Source of the DNA: Clostridium_AD frigoriphilum
GTDB lineage: Bacteria; Bacillota; Clostridia; Clostridiales; Clostridiaceae
DNA: 64,000 nt
Direction: 5' to 3'
Assembly: GCF_036541405.1 (NCBI RefSeq)
Contig: NZ_JAZHFS010000008.1
Span: 132,675-196,674, forward strand
In this document: positions 43,738 to 52,815 of the stretch, in pieces
Layout: each line of letters begins with the position of its first letter
How positions within the stretch are numbered: the stretch's first letter is position 1
Made by a program: the position numbers and the translations under genes
Notes under the pieces: generated by a model
The model's input: only the letters and a program-made list of their open reading frames with translations
Databases searched by the model: none
What the model was told of the DNA's origin: nothing

Positions 43738-44745
43738 TTATTTATTTGGTATTGATTTGTTTGGTATCGCTTTGTTTTGTATTTCTTTAGTAGGTATTGC
43801 TTTATTTTCAGATTTCTTATCCATTCTTAACATTTCGCCTATTGCTGATATACTACCAAAACTTGATAATATTTCATTTGGAAGTATAAGCTTATTAGCT
43901 GGATTTTTAGACATTTCTGTAAGAGCTTCTATCTGTTTTAATGCTATTACAGTTTCATTTGTACCTGACTCAATTATTGCTGTATTTACTTTTCTTATAG
44001 CACCTGCTTCTGCAATTGCAATGGTCTCTATAGCCCTTGCTTTACCTTCTGCTTCTAAAAGTTGTGATTCTTTAAGTCCTTCCGCACGTCTAATATTTGC
44101 TTGCTTTTCAGCTTCAGCATTTAATATTTGAGCTTGCTTATGTCCCTCTGCCCTTTCAATTTGGCTTTGTTTTTCGCCTTCTGCTGTAAGAATAAACGCT
44201 CTCTTATCTCTCTCTGCTCTCATTTGTTTTTCCATAGCTTGTTGAATCTCACTTGGTGGAACAATGTTTTTAATTTCTACAGATAAAATCTTTATTCCAT
44301 AAGCATCTGTAATTTCATCAATTATTTCAAGAAGCTTAGAATTTATTCTATCTCTTCCTGATAATACATCATCTAATGTCATGTCTCCAACGATATTTCT
44401 CATATTAGTAATAGTTGAATACACAATACCTGATTTATAATCCTCAATATTATACACTGCATCTCTTGAATTAATAACTTTATAAAATATAACATTATCA
44501 ATTGATATATTTACATTATCTTTAGTTATAACATTCTGTGGTTGTATGTCGAGTATTTGTTGCTTAGTAGAAATTTTTCTTCTAACGAAATCTGCAAATA
44601 CAATTGTAAAATGCCAACCTGGCTCTAATATCCTATGAAACTGACCAAATCTTTCTATTAGAACTACATACCCAGTATTAACAATCTTAATAGATGTTAA
44701 AATCATAACGACAATTAGTAACAATAAAATCAAACCTATAATCAT
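43738..44745 (-). CDS. SPFH/Band 7 membrane protein (QmcA/stomatin-like)
   Basis: 335 residues: one N-terminal membrane helix (IIGLILLLLIVVMILTSI), the SPFH domain (residues about 25-190, GYVVLIERFGQFHRILEPGWHF) and a long alanine/glutamate-rich coiled coil (AEGEKQSQIERAEGHKQAQ). Stomatin-like proteins scaffold membrane microdomains and regulate membrane proteases. The tail is unusual: a short repeat around AIP.K...NK occurs three times at the C-terminus. It follows nfeD by 30 bases, the standard pairing for this family. ATG follows GAGGAGG. Confidence 0.93.
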   Translation of the reverse strand: MIIGLILLLLIVVMILTSIKIVNTGYVVLIERFGQFHRILEPGWHFTIVFADFVRRKISTKQQILDIQPQNVITKDNVNISIDNVIFYKVINSRDAVYNIEDYKSGIVYSTITNMRNIVGDMTLDDVLSGRDRINSKLLEIIDEITDAYGIKILSVEIKNIVPPSEIQQAMEKQMRAERDKRAFILTAEGEKQSQIERAEGHKQAQILNAEAEKQANIRRAEGLKESQLLEAEGKARAIETIAIAEAGAIRKVNTAIIESGTNETVIALKQIEALTEMSKNPANKLILPNEILSSFGSISAIGEMLRMDKKSENKAIPTKEIQNKAIPNKSIPNK

Positions 44746-44775
44746 AATAAATTCCTCCTCAAATTTTAATATAAC

Positions 44776-45204
44776 TTATACTTTAGATATTAATAATTTA
44801 TTTCCTTCAATACCAGTAACTTGAACTAAGTCACCTTTTTTCAAAGGTTCTCCAACATTTTTAACGGTCCAATAAATTCCTTGAAACTTAACATTTCCTT
44901 TTTCATCAATATCTTTTGTTAGTGTAAATTCTTGTCCCACATACCCTTCTTCCATAGTCAAAGTTTTTTTCACAGTTTTTTTTATGGTTTTCTTAACTAT
45001 AGGATAACCTATAGACATAACCACTCCACTAACTGCTACAAAAACAATTATTTGCACAATTATTGGTGCATCGAGTCCAATAGAAAGAATTGCTCCGAGT
45101 GCTCCTACAGCAAACCATACAAACATAAAACTACTAGTTGTAATATCAATGGCTAATGCCACCACTGCCACAACTATCCAAAATATCATCGGCGTCCAGC
45201 TCAT
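44776..45204 (-). CDS. NfeD-family membrane protein (short form)
   Basis: 142 residues with an N-terminal pair of hydrophobic segments (FWIVVAVVALAIDITTSSFMF and a second around residues 30-70) and a C-terminal OB-fold (residues about 85-140, GYVGQEFTLTKDIDEKGN and KGDLVQVTGIEGNKLLI, described as the domain ends). Short NfeD proteins are partners of SPFH proteins, as here. It lacks the protease domain of long NfeD. It is first in the operon, and ATG follows AAGGGGG. Confidence 0.9.
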   Translation of the reverse strand: MSWTPMIFWIVVAVVALAIDITTSSFMFVWFAVGALGAILSIGLDAPIIVQIIVFVAVSGVVMSIGYPIVKKTIKKTVKKTLTMEEGYVGQEFTLTKDIDEKGNVKFQGIYWTVKNVGEPLKKGDLVQVTGIEGNKLLISKV

Positions 45205-45440
45205 ATTGTACCCCCTTAAAATCTAAAATATTATTAACTTTAACAGCTTATGTCATTATTAATCTATATCACAATTATATAACTTTTATGAATTTTATAA
45301 TACAACCTTATTATGTTTTTAAAGCAATATTATTACTATAGATTATTTATGAATAATATTCATCTTTTATAAACTAAATAAATGAATTTTTTATAATGCT
45401 ATAATTACATTATATTGTATATACTAAACTTTATAAAGTT

Positions 45441-45596
45441 TTATTTTAATACATTGTACATTTCCATGTCCATTTCTGGTCTTTTATTGCCATCTACCCT
45501 ATATTTACTCTTATTTGCTCGATAATACGTTTCATGGTAATTTTTATTATAATTGTAAATAGTTACTAACAATTTAATCATTGGTAAAATAATCAT
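45441..45596 (-). CDS. Possible small protein, 51 residues
   Basis: An open frame on the minus strand starting MIILPMIKLLVTIYNYNKNY and ending in a charged, methionine-rich tail. Upstream reads AGTAGGAAGGTCA before ATG, a plausible ribosome site. The first 14 residues are hydrophobic and the rest basic then acidic. I do not recognise it. It occupies part of the 506-base gap between nfeD and nadE; the remaining parts are AT-rich with no other gene seen. Confidence 0.4.
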   Translation of the reverse strand: MIILPMIKLLVTIYNYNKNYHETYYRANKSKYRVDGNKRPEMDMEMYNVLK

Positions 45597-45710
45597 TGAC
45601 CTTCCTACTAATGTATTCAAAATAATGATATAATTCTACTAAATATTTGTTATATAAAGCAATATTTGCATATACTATATTTGAAAACCAAAGAAAGGTC
45701 GTGAATTAGT

Positions 45711-47621
45711 TTGAAAACTTCTTTTATAAAGGTTTCTGCTGCTTGTCCAATAGTAAATGTGGCAGATATAGAATTCAACTTAACTAACATACAAAAATGC
45801 ATTACACAGGCTTACGCAGAAGGATCAAAATTTATAGTTTTTCCAGAACTTTGCATAACAGCTTATACCTGTGCAGACTTATTTATGCAACATCAATTAA
45901 TTAAAAAATCCGAAGATGCCATTAAATCTCTATGTGAGTTTTCTGAAAACAAAGATATATTAATTGCTGTGGGATCTCCTCTCTACTTTAATGATTGTCT
46001 ATATAATTGCGCTTATATAATATTTAATGGAAAACTGTTGGGAATAGTACCAAAAAGCTATATTCCTAATTACTCTGAGTTTTACGAGAAAAGATGGTTT
46101 GCAGAGGGCCTTGGCATAATAAACAAAACCGTAAATCTTTCTTTTGCAAGTGATATTCCTTTTGGGACGAACTTATTATTTACTTGCGACAATATTAAAT
46201 TTGGTTTTGAAATTTGTGAAGATCTTTGGGTAACCATTCCTCCAAGCAGCTACTTGTCTCTTCAGGGTGCAAATATAATTGCTAACCTATCTGCATCTAA
46301 TGAATTAGTTAGTAAAGCTGATTATAGAAAATCCTTAGTAACATCTCAAAGTGCAAGATGTATGTGCTCTTATTTGTATGCATCATCTGGTGTTTTTGAA
46401 TCTTCTACCGATTTAGTTTTCAGTGGTCATCTTTTAATTAGTGAAAATGGTTTATTATTAAAGGAAAATAATAGATTTCAAAGAGAAAACGAAGTTATCT
46501 CATCTATTATTGATATAAATAAGTTGAATAGTGAAAGAATGAAAAATACAAGTTTTAGAAATACTAATTCCATATGTTCTTTTGAAGTAAAAGAAATATC
46601 TTTTCAATTTAAGGATATGGATTTTGGCATATTTGATAGGAACATTGATAAATATCCTTTTGTACCTTCTAACCAATTTAAGCGTGAAGTACGCTGCGCA
46701 GAAATATTTAATATTCAATCTTCGGCTCTTGCTAAAAGATTTTCATACACTGGACTTAATAAAGCAATAGTTGGGATTTCTGGAGGACTTGATTCAACAC
46801 TAGCACTACTTGTTATAGTTAAGACCTTTGATAAACTAAAAATACCATTAAAGAACATTATAACTATAACTATGCCTGGTTTTGGGACTACAGATAGGAC
46901 TTATTTGAATGCAATAAATCTATGCAAAAACTTAGGTACTGACCTTAGAGAAATTAATATAGTTGACGCATGTCTTTTGCATTTTAAAGATATAGGTCAT
47001 CCAGTAGAGAAACATGATGTAACGTATGAGAATGTTCAAGCAAGAGAAAGAACTCAAATCCTTATGGATCTTGCAAATAAGGAAGGTGGACTGCTAATAG
47101 GTACAGGCGATTTATCAGAACTTGCTTTAGGTTGGTGCACATATAATGGAGACCATATGTCTATGTACTCTGTAAATTGTTCAATCCCTAAGACATTGGT
47201 GAGATATTTAGTCAAATATGTAGCAGATAAAGAATCCTCAAAACAAGTTACAGACATTCTTTTAGATATTCTTGACACCCCAGTAAGTCCTGAACTTATG
47301 CCTAAAGATAAAAGCGGGAAAATAACGCAAAAGACTGAAGACATAGTAGGACCATATGTACTTCATGACTTCTTTCTTTATTATTTTATGAAGCAAGGAG
47401 CAACCCCTGAAAAAATATTATTTTTAGCAAAGCAAGCATTTATTGGTGACTTTGAAGAAGTCGTAATAATTAAATGGTTCGATAAATTTATAAAGAGATT
47501 TTTCACTCAACAATTTAAACGTTCCGCACTGCCTGATGGTCCAAAAGTAGGAACAATAAGTGTTTCTCCAAGAGGTGATCTTAGAATGCCATCAGATGCT
47601 AGTTATAATTCTTTCCTTTAA
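45711..47621 (+). CDS. nadE: Glutamine-dependent NAD+ synthetase
   Basis: 636 residues. The N-terminal nitrilase-type amidase (residues 1 to about 300) shows the catalytic Glu in FPELC, the Lys in VPKSYIPNY and the Cys in FEICEDLW, and frees ammonia from glutamine. The C-terminal synthetase has the P-loop SGGLDSTLALL near residue 358 and GTGDLSELALGW near residue 465, and amidates nicotinate adenine dinucleotide to NAD+. The start is TTG at 45711, with AAAGG unusually far upstream. It is monocistronic. Confidence 0.96.
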   Translation: MKTSFIKVSAACPIVNVADIEFNLTNIQKCITQAYAEGSKFIVFPELCITAYTCADLFMQHQLIKKSEDAIKSLCEFSENKDILIAVGSPLYFNDCLYNCAYIIFNGKLLGIVPKSYIPNYSEFYEKRWFAEGLGIINKTVNLSFASDIPFGTNLLFTCDNIKFGFEICEDLWVTIPPSSYLSLQGANIIANLSASNELVSKADYRKSLVTSQSARCMCSYLYASSGVFESSTDLVFSGHLLISENGLLLKENNRFQRENEVISSIIDINKLNSERMKNTSFRNTNSICSFEVKEISFQFKDMDFGIFDRNIDKYPFVPSNQFKREVRCAEIFNIQSSALAKRFSYTGLNKAIVGISGGLDSTLALLVIVKTFDKLKIPLKNIITITMPGFGTTDRTYLNAINLCKNLGTDLREINIVDACLLHFKDIGHPVEKHDVTYENVQARERTQILMDLANKEGGLLIGTGDLSELALGWCTYNGDHMSMYSVNCSIPKTLVRYLVKYVADKESSKQVTDILLDILDTPVSPELMPKDKSGKITQKTEDIVGPYVLHDFFLYYFMKQGATPEKILFLAKQAFIGDFEEVVIIKWFDKFIKRFFTQQFKRSALPDGPKVGTISVSPRGDLRMPSDASYNSFL

Positions 47622-47640
47622 TATCTATTCACACACAGAA

Positions 47641-48052
47641 AAAAATATATATTACGTGTATTGAATCAAGCTTTAGAACTCCAAATTTACTTTTAATTGA
47701 TTTTTGTTTTTTATCAAATTAATTAAAAATAAAGTTACTACTCAGGCATCATAAATTATGTGAAGGTATAAGAAAGCTGAAAGAATACGGGTATGAATTC
47801 CTCCGGAAGTAGCACCAAATAAGAAGAGCAGAAACAATTGAAATCCCATTTAAAGTTCTTCTTTTGCAAGTAAAAATTCTCGTAAGACTGCCACAGGCAG
47901 TCTAGCGAACCGGCGCACGCCGAATGTGAGAGTTAGAGAATTTTTATTTACAAAAGATTAGAACTTCTTAATGGGATTTCACGTTTCAAACTCTTATTTG
48001 GTGCCACGCCGGAGAAATTCATGGATTGCAATACGCGTAATATATACTTTTT
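47641..48052. repeat. Long-palindrome element, large composite copy 5
   Basis: Outer arms 47641-47667 and 48024-48052 pair (TATATATTACG with CGTAATATATA). An inner palindrome 47795-48020 pairs GAATTCCTCCGG with CCGGAGAAATTC, AGCACCAAATAAGA with TCTTATTTGGTGCC and GAAATCCCAT with ATGGGATTTC, ending in an AGACTGCC/GGCAGTCT tip near 47890 and a side hairpin CCGGCGCACGCCG. The outer arms share sequence with copies 1, 2 and 4. The left side carries an extra 127 bases with its own hairpin. It fills the 430-base gap after nadE and touches the YaaR-like gene's stop codon. Confidence 0.8.
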
Positions 48053-48474
48053 CACTTATATATATCAACGATTAACCCTGAAATTTCATCAATAGTATTT
48101 GCTACCTTAAGATTATCTTTTTCCTGACTAAGTAACATTTGAGTAAGTTCTTCAAGTTTAGCATCTACAGTATCTACTGTTATAAAATATTGTGTTTGCC
48201 AAAAACTAATATCTTTTTTAACCTCGTACATATGTTTCAAAACAGACTCCAAGTATTCTTTAATTAAATTTTTATATGCTTTAACATCAGCATAACATTT
48301 TGTAGTGCTTAACCTATTTCCTTTCTTTTTTATATCATCCATCATCTCCTTTAGTTGCTCTTCTGATTTATTATGCCTAGCAGAACTAAAGTTTTGAGAA
48401 AAATCCATTTTATTCTGAATAGGTTTTTTATCTGTTGAAATAGTCGAATTTCTTCTAGTTCTTGATATTTCCAT
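48052..48474 (-). CDS. YaaR-like protein (DUF327)
   Basis: 140 residues, cytosolic and helical. Residues 50-140 follow the DUF327 pattern: NRLSTTKCYADVKAYKNLIK, then SFWQTQYFITVDTVDAKLEE and NTIDEISGLIVDIYK. B. subtilis YaaR is the reference member, of poorly known function. The first 45 residues are polar and probably disordered. ATG follows AGGAGGTG. Its stop codon abuts the long palindrome, which may terminate it. Confidence 0.75.
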   Translation of the reverse strand: MEISRTRRNSTISTDKKPIQNKMDFSQNFSSARHNKSEEQLKEMMDDIKKKGNRLSTTKCYADVKAYKNLIKEYLESVLKHMYEVKKDISFWQTQYFITVDTVDAKLEELTQMLLSQEKDNLKVANTIDEISGLIVDIYK

Positions 48475-48700
48475 GATTATTTCACCTCCTATTTATCTAT
48501 ATTTCTGTAATTAAACTTTTTATATCTTTTACATTCTTATGTATATTATAACGAACTTTCACAAAAAAAATAGCTACAATAAAAAATAAATTCTTGCCCT
48601 AAAAAAATATCTGAATTTGCTATTTATGTTTATATTAGTATAATTATATATAAATATTATGATTTTTACTATAACAAATTAAATTATAAGAGGTGTCGTA

Positions 48701-49237
48701 GTGCAAAGATTACTGATTATGTTTTGGACTTTCTTTAAAATAGGCTCTTTTACCTTTGGTGGAGGTTATGCCATGATCCCACTTATTGAAACCGAAGTTG
48801 TAAGTAAAAAAAAGTGGCTTTCAAAAGAAGACTTTTTAGATATAGTTGTTATTTCCCAGACTTTTCCTGGAGCATTAGCTGTCAATTGTAGCATATTTAT
48901 TGGTTATAGAATTGGCGGTCTAATTGGAGCTATCATTGGACTTCTAGGTGTTGTTTTACCTTCATTTTTTATAATTCTATGCATATCTATCTTTTTTATG
49001 AGATTTCGTGAGTATTACTATGTGAATTTAATTTTCAAAGGTATTTCTGCTGCAGTGCCAGTGCTTGTGCTTATAGCTGTAGTAAGTTTATCAAAATCTC
49101 TAAAGAAAAGCTATGCAAATCTTATTGTGATTTTAGTGTCAATTGCAAGCATATTATTTTTCAAAGTAAGTCCTGTTATAGTTATACTTTTATCTGCTTT
49201 ATATGGAGTTATATTTCTTGGAAAGAAGGTGAAGTAA
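48701..49237 (+). CDS. Chromate transporter half-protein (ChrA N-type)
   Basis: 178 residues with five or six hydrophobic helices and the CHR signature FTFGGGYAMIPLIE near residue 20 followed by SQTFPGALAVN near residue 55. Short-chain CHR proteins work as pairs encoded side by side, as here, exporting chromate or a related anion. The start is GTG at 48701 behind AGAGGTG. The second half begins immediately after its stop codon. Confidence 0.9.
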   Translation: MQRLLIMFWTFFKIGSFTFGGGYAMIPLIETEVVSKKKWLSKEDFLDIVVISQTFPGALAVNCSIFIGYRIGGLIGAIIGLLGVVLPSFFIILCISIFFMRFREYYYVNLIFKGISAAVPVLVLIAVVSLSKSLKKSYANLIVILVSIASILFFKVSPVIVILLSALYGVIFLGKKVK

Positions 49238-49774
49238 ATGGGTACTCTAATTAAAATTTTTCTAACCTTCTTAAAAATAGGTGCCTTTAGCTTTGGCGGA
49301 GGTTATGCTATGCTTCCACTTATCGAAAAAGAAATTGTAAAAATCAATAATTGGATTAGCTATAAAGATTTTGTTGATATTATTGGAATATCACAGATGA
49401 CCCCAGGACCAATATCCATAAATTCAGCTACTTTTGTAGGGTTTAAAGTGGCTGGTATATCAGGTAGTATCGCCGCAACCTTAGGTGTAATTTCATTTTC
49501 TTTTGTTCTAGTTTCCATTGCTAACCATTATATTGTAAAATTTAAAAATTCATATATAATGAAAGCCGCCCTTGCTGGTATGCGTCCCGCTATGATTGGT
49601 CTTATAATTTCTGTATTCTTATCACTCGGACGGGAATCTTATAAAGACATTAAAAGCGTAATAATTGGATTTATAATACTCGGACTACTACTAACTGATA
49701 AATTTAATCCAATTATAACAATAATGATTTCTGGAGTACTTGGCATTATATTTTATGGCCTATTACCCATGTGA
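49238..49774 (+). CDS. Chromate transporter half-protein (ChrA C-type)
   Basis: 178 residues, a diverged paralog of the preceding gene with FSFGGGYAMLPLIE and SQMTPGPISIN at the same positions. The pair probably inserts with opposite topologies to make one transporter. ATG directly follows the upstream stop, with AAGGTGAAG as ribosome site inside the first gene, so translation is coupled. Downstream begins the manganese riboswitch of the next transcription unit. Confidence 0.9.
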   Translation: MGTLIKIFLTFLKIGAFSFGGGYAMLPLIEKEIVKINNWISYKDFVDIIGISQMTPGPISINSATFVGFKVAGISGSIAATLGVISFSFVLVSIANHYIVKFKNSYIMKAALAGMRPAMIGLIISVFLSLGRESYKDIKSVIIGFIILGLLLTDKFNPIITIMISGVLGIIFYGLLPM

Positions 49775-49813
49775 TTTTTTAGAATATCCGCCTTTGTTTA
49801 CCTAATATACTTA

Positions 49814-49842
49814 TTGTTTCATTTCTATTAATATGATATGAT
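49814..49842 (+). promoter_or_regulatory. Promoter of the riboswitch-ATPase unit
   Basis: TTGTTT (49814-49819) and TATGAT (49837-49842) are 17 bases apart. Predicted initiation near 49849 is just before the first riboswitch helix. Confidence 0.6.
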
Positions 49843-49852
49843 GTATTTATTG

Positions 49853-49961
49853 TACCAAAGGGGAGTAGCGAGGGCAGTTTTTCTGCTTTTAATTATTCGT
49901 CATCACGGTGTACAAAAATTACACCCGGATAATTAACTCATTAGATGTTGCCAGACCTTTG
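49853..49961 (+). ncRNA. yybP-ykoY manganese riboswitch aptamer
   Basis: The segment contains AAAGGGGAGTAGC at its 5' side, a TCATCACGG internal stretch, and AACTCATTAGATGTTGCCAG at its 3' side, the conserved features of the yybP-ykoY family. Helix P1 is CAAAGG (49856-49861) with CCTTTG (49956-49961). The family binds Mn2+ and commonly precedes metal-transporting P-type ATPases. Confidence 0.92.
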
Positions 49962-49992
49962 TTCTATTCTTTAATAGAGCAAAGGTTTTTTT
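49955..49992 (+). terminator. Riboswitch-controlled terminator
   Basis: ACCTTTG (49955-49961) can pair with CAAAGGT (49980-49986), followed by six more T residues. The same CCTTTG forms riboswitch helix P1, so aptamer and terminator are mutually exclusive. Metal binding should therefore prevent termination and switch the ATPase on. Confidence 0.88.
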
Positions 49993-50045
49993 GTCTATAA
50001 TAATTTACACTGTAATTGCAAATACTATAAAAAGAGGTGGTATTC

Positions 50046-52718
50046 ATGTTCGCACGCAAAACTATAAAAGAAGTTCTAAAAGAATTTAACTCCAATTTAG
50101 AAACAGGGCTTTCTCAAAAAGAATCAGAAATTCAAAGAGAAAAATTTGGATTTAATCAGTTAGAGACTAAAAAGCCTAAAACATTACTTTCTATGTTTTT
50201 CGCCCAATTAAATGATATTCTAATTTACATTTTAATTGCAGCTGCTGTAATTTCTGCTCTCCTTGGTGAAACAAGCGATGCAGTTATAATTGCTATCGTA
50301 ATTGTTATCAATGCTACAGTCGGAATTATTCAAGAATCAAAAGCTGAAAAAGCTCTTGATGCATTGAAAAAATTATCCACTCCAAAGGCCATAATTAGAC
50401 GTGATGGAGCGGTAAAAGAAATTCCATCTAGAGAGGTTGTGCCTGGAGATATTATTATTATTGATGCTGGTCGATATGTACCTTGCGATATAAGGCTACT
50501 TGAAACTGCAAATTTAAAAATCGAGGAATCTACACTTACAGGCGAATCTGTACCAGTGGATAAAGATGCATCACTTGTATTAAATGGTGATGATATCCCA
50601 CTAGGTGATCAAAAAAATATGCTCTTTATGTCAACCCTCGCAACCTATGGTAGAGGTGTTGGAATAGCCGTATCTACTGGAATGAACACTGAGATTGGTA
50701 AAATAGCTAAAATGTTAGACGAAAAAATAGATACTGAAACGCCGCTACAAAAAAAACTAGCCCAGCTTGGAAAGTTTCTTGGAATAGGTGCATTATTTAT
50801 ATGTGCTCTTATGTTTATTGTAGGTATTCTTCAAGGGAGAGATATTTTTGAAATGCTACTTACATCAATTAGTTTAGCTGTTGCCGCTATCCCTGAAGGT
50901 CTCCCTGCAATAGTCACTATAGTACTTGCTATGGGTGTTCAAAAAATGATTAAGGAACATGCAATTGTACGTAAACTACCTGCTGTTGAAACTTTAGGTT
51001 CAGTAAATATTATATGTTCAGACAAAACAGGAACCTTAACTCAAAATAAAATGACTGTAATGAAATTTTATGCAGGTGATTCTCTAAAAAATATTGACAC
51101 TCTAAATCTTAATGATAATAATCAAAAGTTGCTACTTGAAAATCTCATTTTATGTAATGATGCTACATATTCGCAGAGTTCAAAAACAGGTGATCCAACT
51201 GAAATTGCACTACTCATTCCTGGTGCAGACAACAACATATTCAAAGATGAATTAGAGAAAAAACATCAGAGGATTGATGAGATTCCTTTTGAATCAGATA
51301 GAAAATTAATGACTACTGTAAATAAATATGATGATGAATATTATGTAATGACAAAAGGAGCAATTGATAATCTGTTAAATATATGTACTAAAGCCTATAT
51401 CAAAGGTAGCATAGTAAACATTACTCCTGAAATAAAAAAAGACATAATAACAATATCTAATAACATGTCTGATGATGCATTAAGAGTTTTAGGTGCAGCT
51501 TATAAAGTTCTTAAAACAAATCATGTAGATATTGATTCTTTAGAAAGTGATTTAATACTTATTGGACTCGTTGGCATGATTGATCCACCAAGACTTGAAG
51601 TTAAAGATTCTATCGCATTATGTCACGAGTCAGGCATTAATACTGTAATGATAACTGGCGACCACCAAAATACAGCTTTTGCTATAGCAAAAGAACTTAA
51701 TATTACAAATGATTCTAAAGCCGTTATGTCTGGTAGCGAACTTGATAAAATTTCAGACAAAGAATTAAATAATAGGATTGATAATATTAGGGTATTCGCA
51801 AGAGTATCTCCAGAGCATAAAGTGAAGATTATAAAAGCTTTTAAATCCAAAGGAAACATCGTATCAATGACTGGAGACGGAGTAAATGATGCACCATCCC
51901 TTAAAATGGCAAACATTGGTGTTGCAATGGGTATAACAGGTACTGATGTAGCTAAAGGTGCCGCTGATATGATATTAGTAGATGATAATTTTTCAACCAT
52001 TGTTGCTGCTATAAAAGAAGGAAGAAACATCTTTCGCAATATCAAAAAGACTGTAATATTCCTTATCTCCTGTAATGTTGGAGAAATTATAGCATTGTTT
52101 TTTGCAATACTTTTAGGTTGGGCATCTCCTCTTCGCCCCATCCATATATTATGGGTTAACTTAATTACAGATACACTTCCAGCTCTAGCTCTAGGAGTCG
52201 ATCCTGGTGACCCTGATGTAATGAAATATAAACCACGTAACCCAAAGGATAGTTTATTTAAGGGCACTACATTAAGTTTAGCTCTTAACGGATTATTAAT
52301 TGGAATACTAACCCTAGCAGCATTTATAATAGGTGCAAAATACTATAGTGGCGATCTAAATCTATTTCCACTATTCCCAAGTGGTCTTAAACCAGACGCT
52401 TTAGAACATGCACAAACTATGGCTTTTGTAGTACTTAGTTGCTCTCAACTTGTTCATTCATTAAATATGAGGAATGAAAAGAAGTCCATATTCCAAATAG
52501 GTTTATTTTCAAACAAATATTTAATTGGATCTATTATCTTAGGCCTAATGCTACAAATCTTTATAATAACTATACCACCACTCGCAAGTGCATTTAGTGT
52601 TCACGCTTTGAGTATGCAAGATTGGGGTTTCGTTACTATATTATCCCTTATGCCCTTAATCTTAAATGAGATTATAAAAATATTTAAACGTATGTCATCT
52701 AAAACTTTAGAAAATTAA
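50046..52718 (+). CDS. P2-type cation ATPase, probable Mn2+/Ca2+ exporter
   Basis: 890 residues with the full P2A layout: N-terminal cation ATPase domain, TLTGESVPV, PEGLPAIVT in helix 4 (ion site), phosphorylation motif SDKTGTLTQNK near residue 325, TGDGVNDAPSL near residue 610 and a C-terminal six-helix region. These resemble bacterial Ca2+ pumps. The upstream yybP-ykoY riboswitch argues that manganese is at least one physiological substrate, as for YoaB of Lactococcus. ATG 50046 behind GAGGTGG is preferred over GTG 50037. It is monocistronic. Confidence 0.93.
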   Translation: MFARKTIKEVLKEFNSNLETGLSQKESEIQREKFGFNQLETKKPKTLLSMFFAQLNDILIYILIAAAVISALLGETSDAVIIAIVIVINATVGIIQESKAEKALDALKKLSTPKAIIRRDGAVKEIPSREVVPGDIIIIDAGRYVPCDIRLLETANLKIEESTLTGESVPVDKDASLVLNGDDIPLGDQKNMLFMSTLATYGRGVGIAVSTGMNTEIGKIAKMLDEKIDTETPLQKKLAQLGKFLGIGALFICALMFIVGILQGRDIFEMLLTSISLAVAAIPEGLPAIVTIVLAMGVQKMIKEHAIVRKLPAVETLGSVNIICSDKTGTLTQNKMTVMKFYAGDSLKNIDTLNLNDNNQKLLLENLILCNDATYSQSSKTGDPTEIALLIPGADNNIFKDELEKKHQRIDEIPFESDRKLMTTVNKYDDEYYVMTKGAIDNLLNICTKAYIKGSIVNITPEIKKDIITISNNMSDDALRVLGAAYKVLKTNHVDIDSLESDLILIGLVGMIDPPRLEVKDSIALCHESGINTVMITGDHQNTAFAIAKELNITNDSKAVMSGSELDKISDKELNNRIDNIRVFARVSPEHKVKIIKAFKSKGNIVSMTGDGVNDAPSLKMANIGVAMGITGTDVAKGAADMILVDDNFSTIVAAIKEGRNIFRNIKKTVIFLISCNVGEIIALFFAILLGWASPLRPIHILWVNLITDTLPALALGVDPGDPDVMKYKPRNPKDSLFKGTTLSLALNGLLIGILTLAAFIIGAKYYSGDLNLFPLFPSGLKPDALEHAQTMAFVVLSCSQLVHSLNMRNEKKSIFQIGLFSNKYLIGSIILGLMLQIFIITIPPLASAFSVHALSMQDWGFVTILSLMPLILNEIIKIFKRMSSKTLEN

Positions 52719-52762
52719 ATAAATAGAGGTTGATGAATTAATTCATCAACCTCTATTTATTT
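52717..52762. terminator. Terminator, 46-bp perfect palindrome
   Basis: Arms 52717-52739 and 52740-52762 pair at every position. It overlaps the ATPase stop codon and separates it from the convergent lipoprotein gene. Confidence 0.85.
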
Positions 52763-52815
52763 GAATCATATATATGTGTTTTCTTACTTTACTAATACGA
52801 TCTCTGTGCATAATA

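Noticed and set aside
40652..48052. Reading the palindromes as a CRISPR array or as ordinary terminators
   Set aside because: Copies are irregularly spaced, far longer than CRISPR repeats, self-complementary over their whole length and lack a T tail in most cases.
51623..52267. A 214-codon open frame antisense to the P-type ATPase
   Set aside because: It lies wholly inside a motif-rich ATPase gene and its translation shows no family features.
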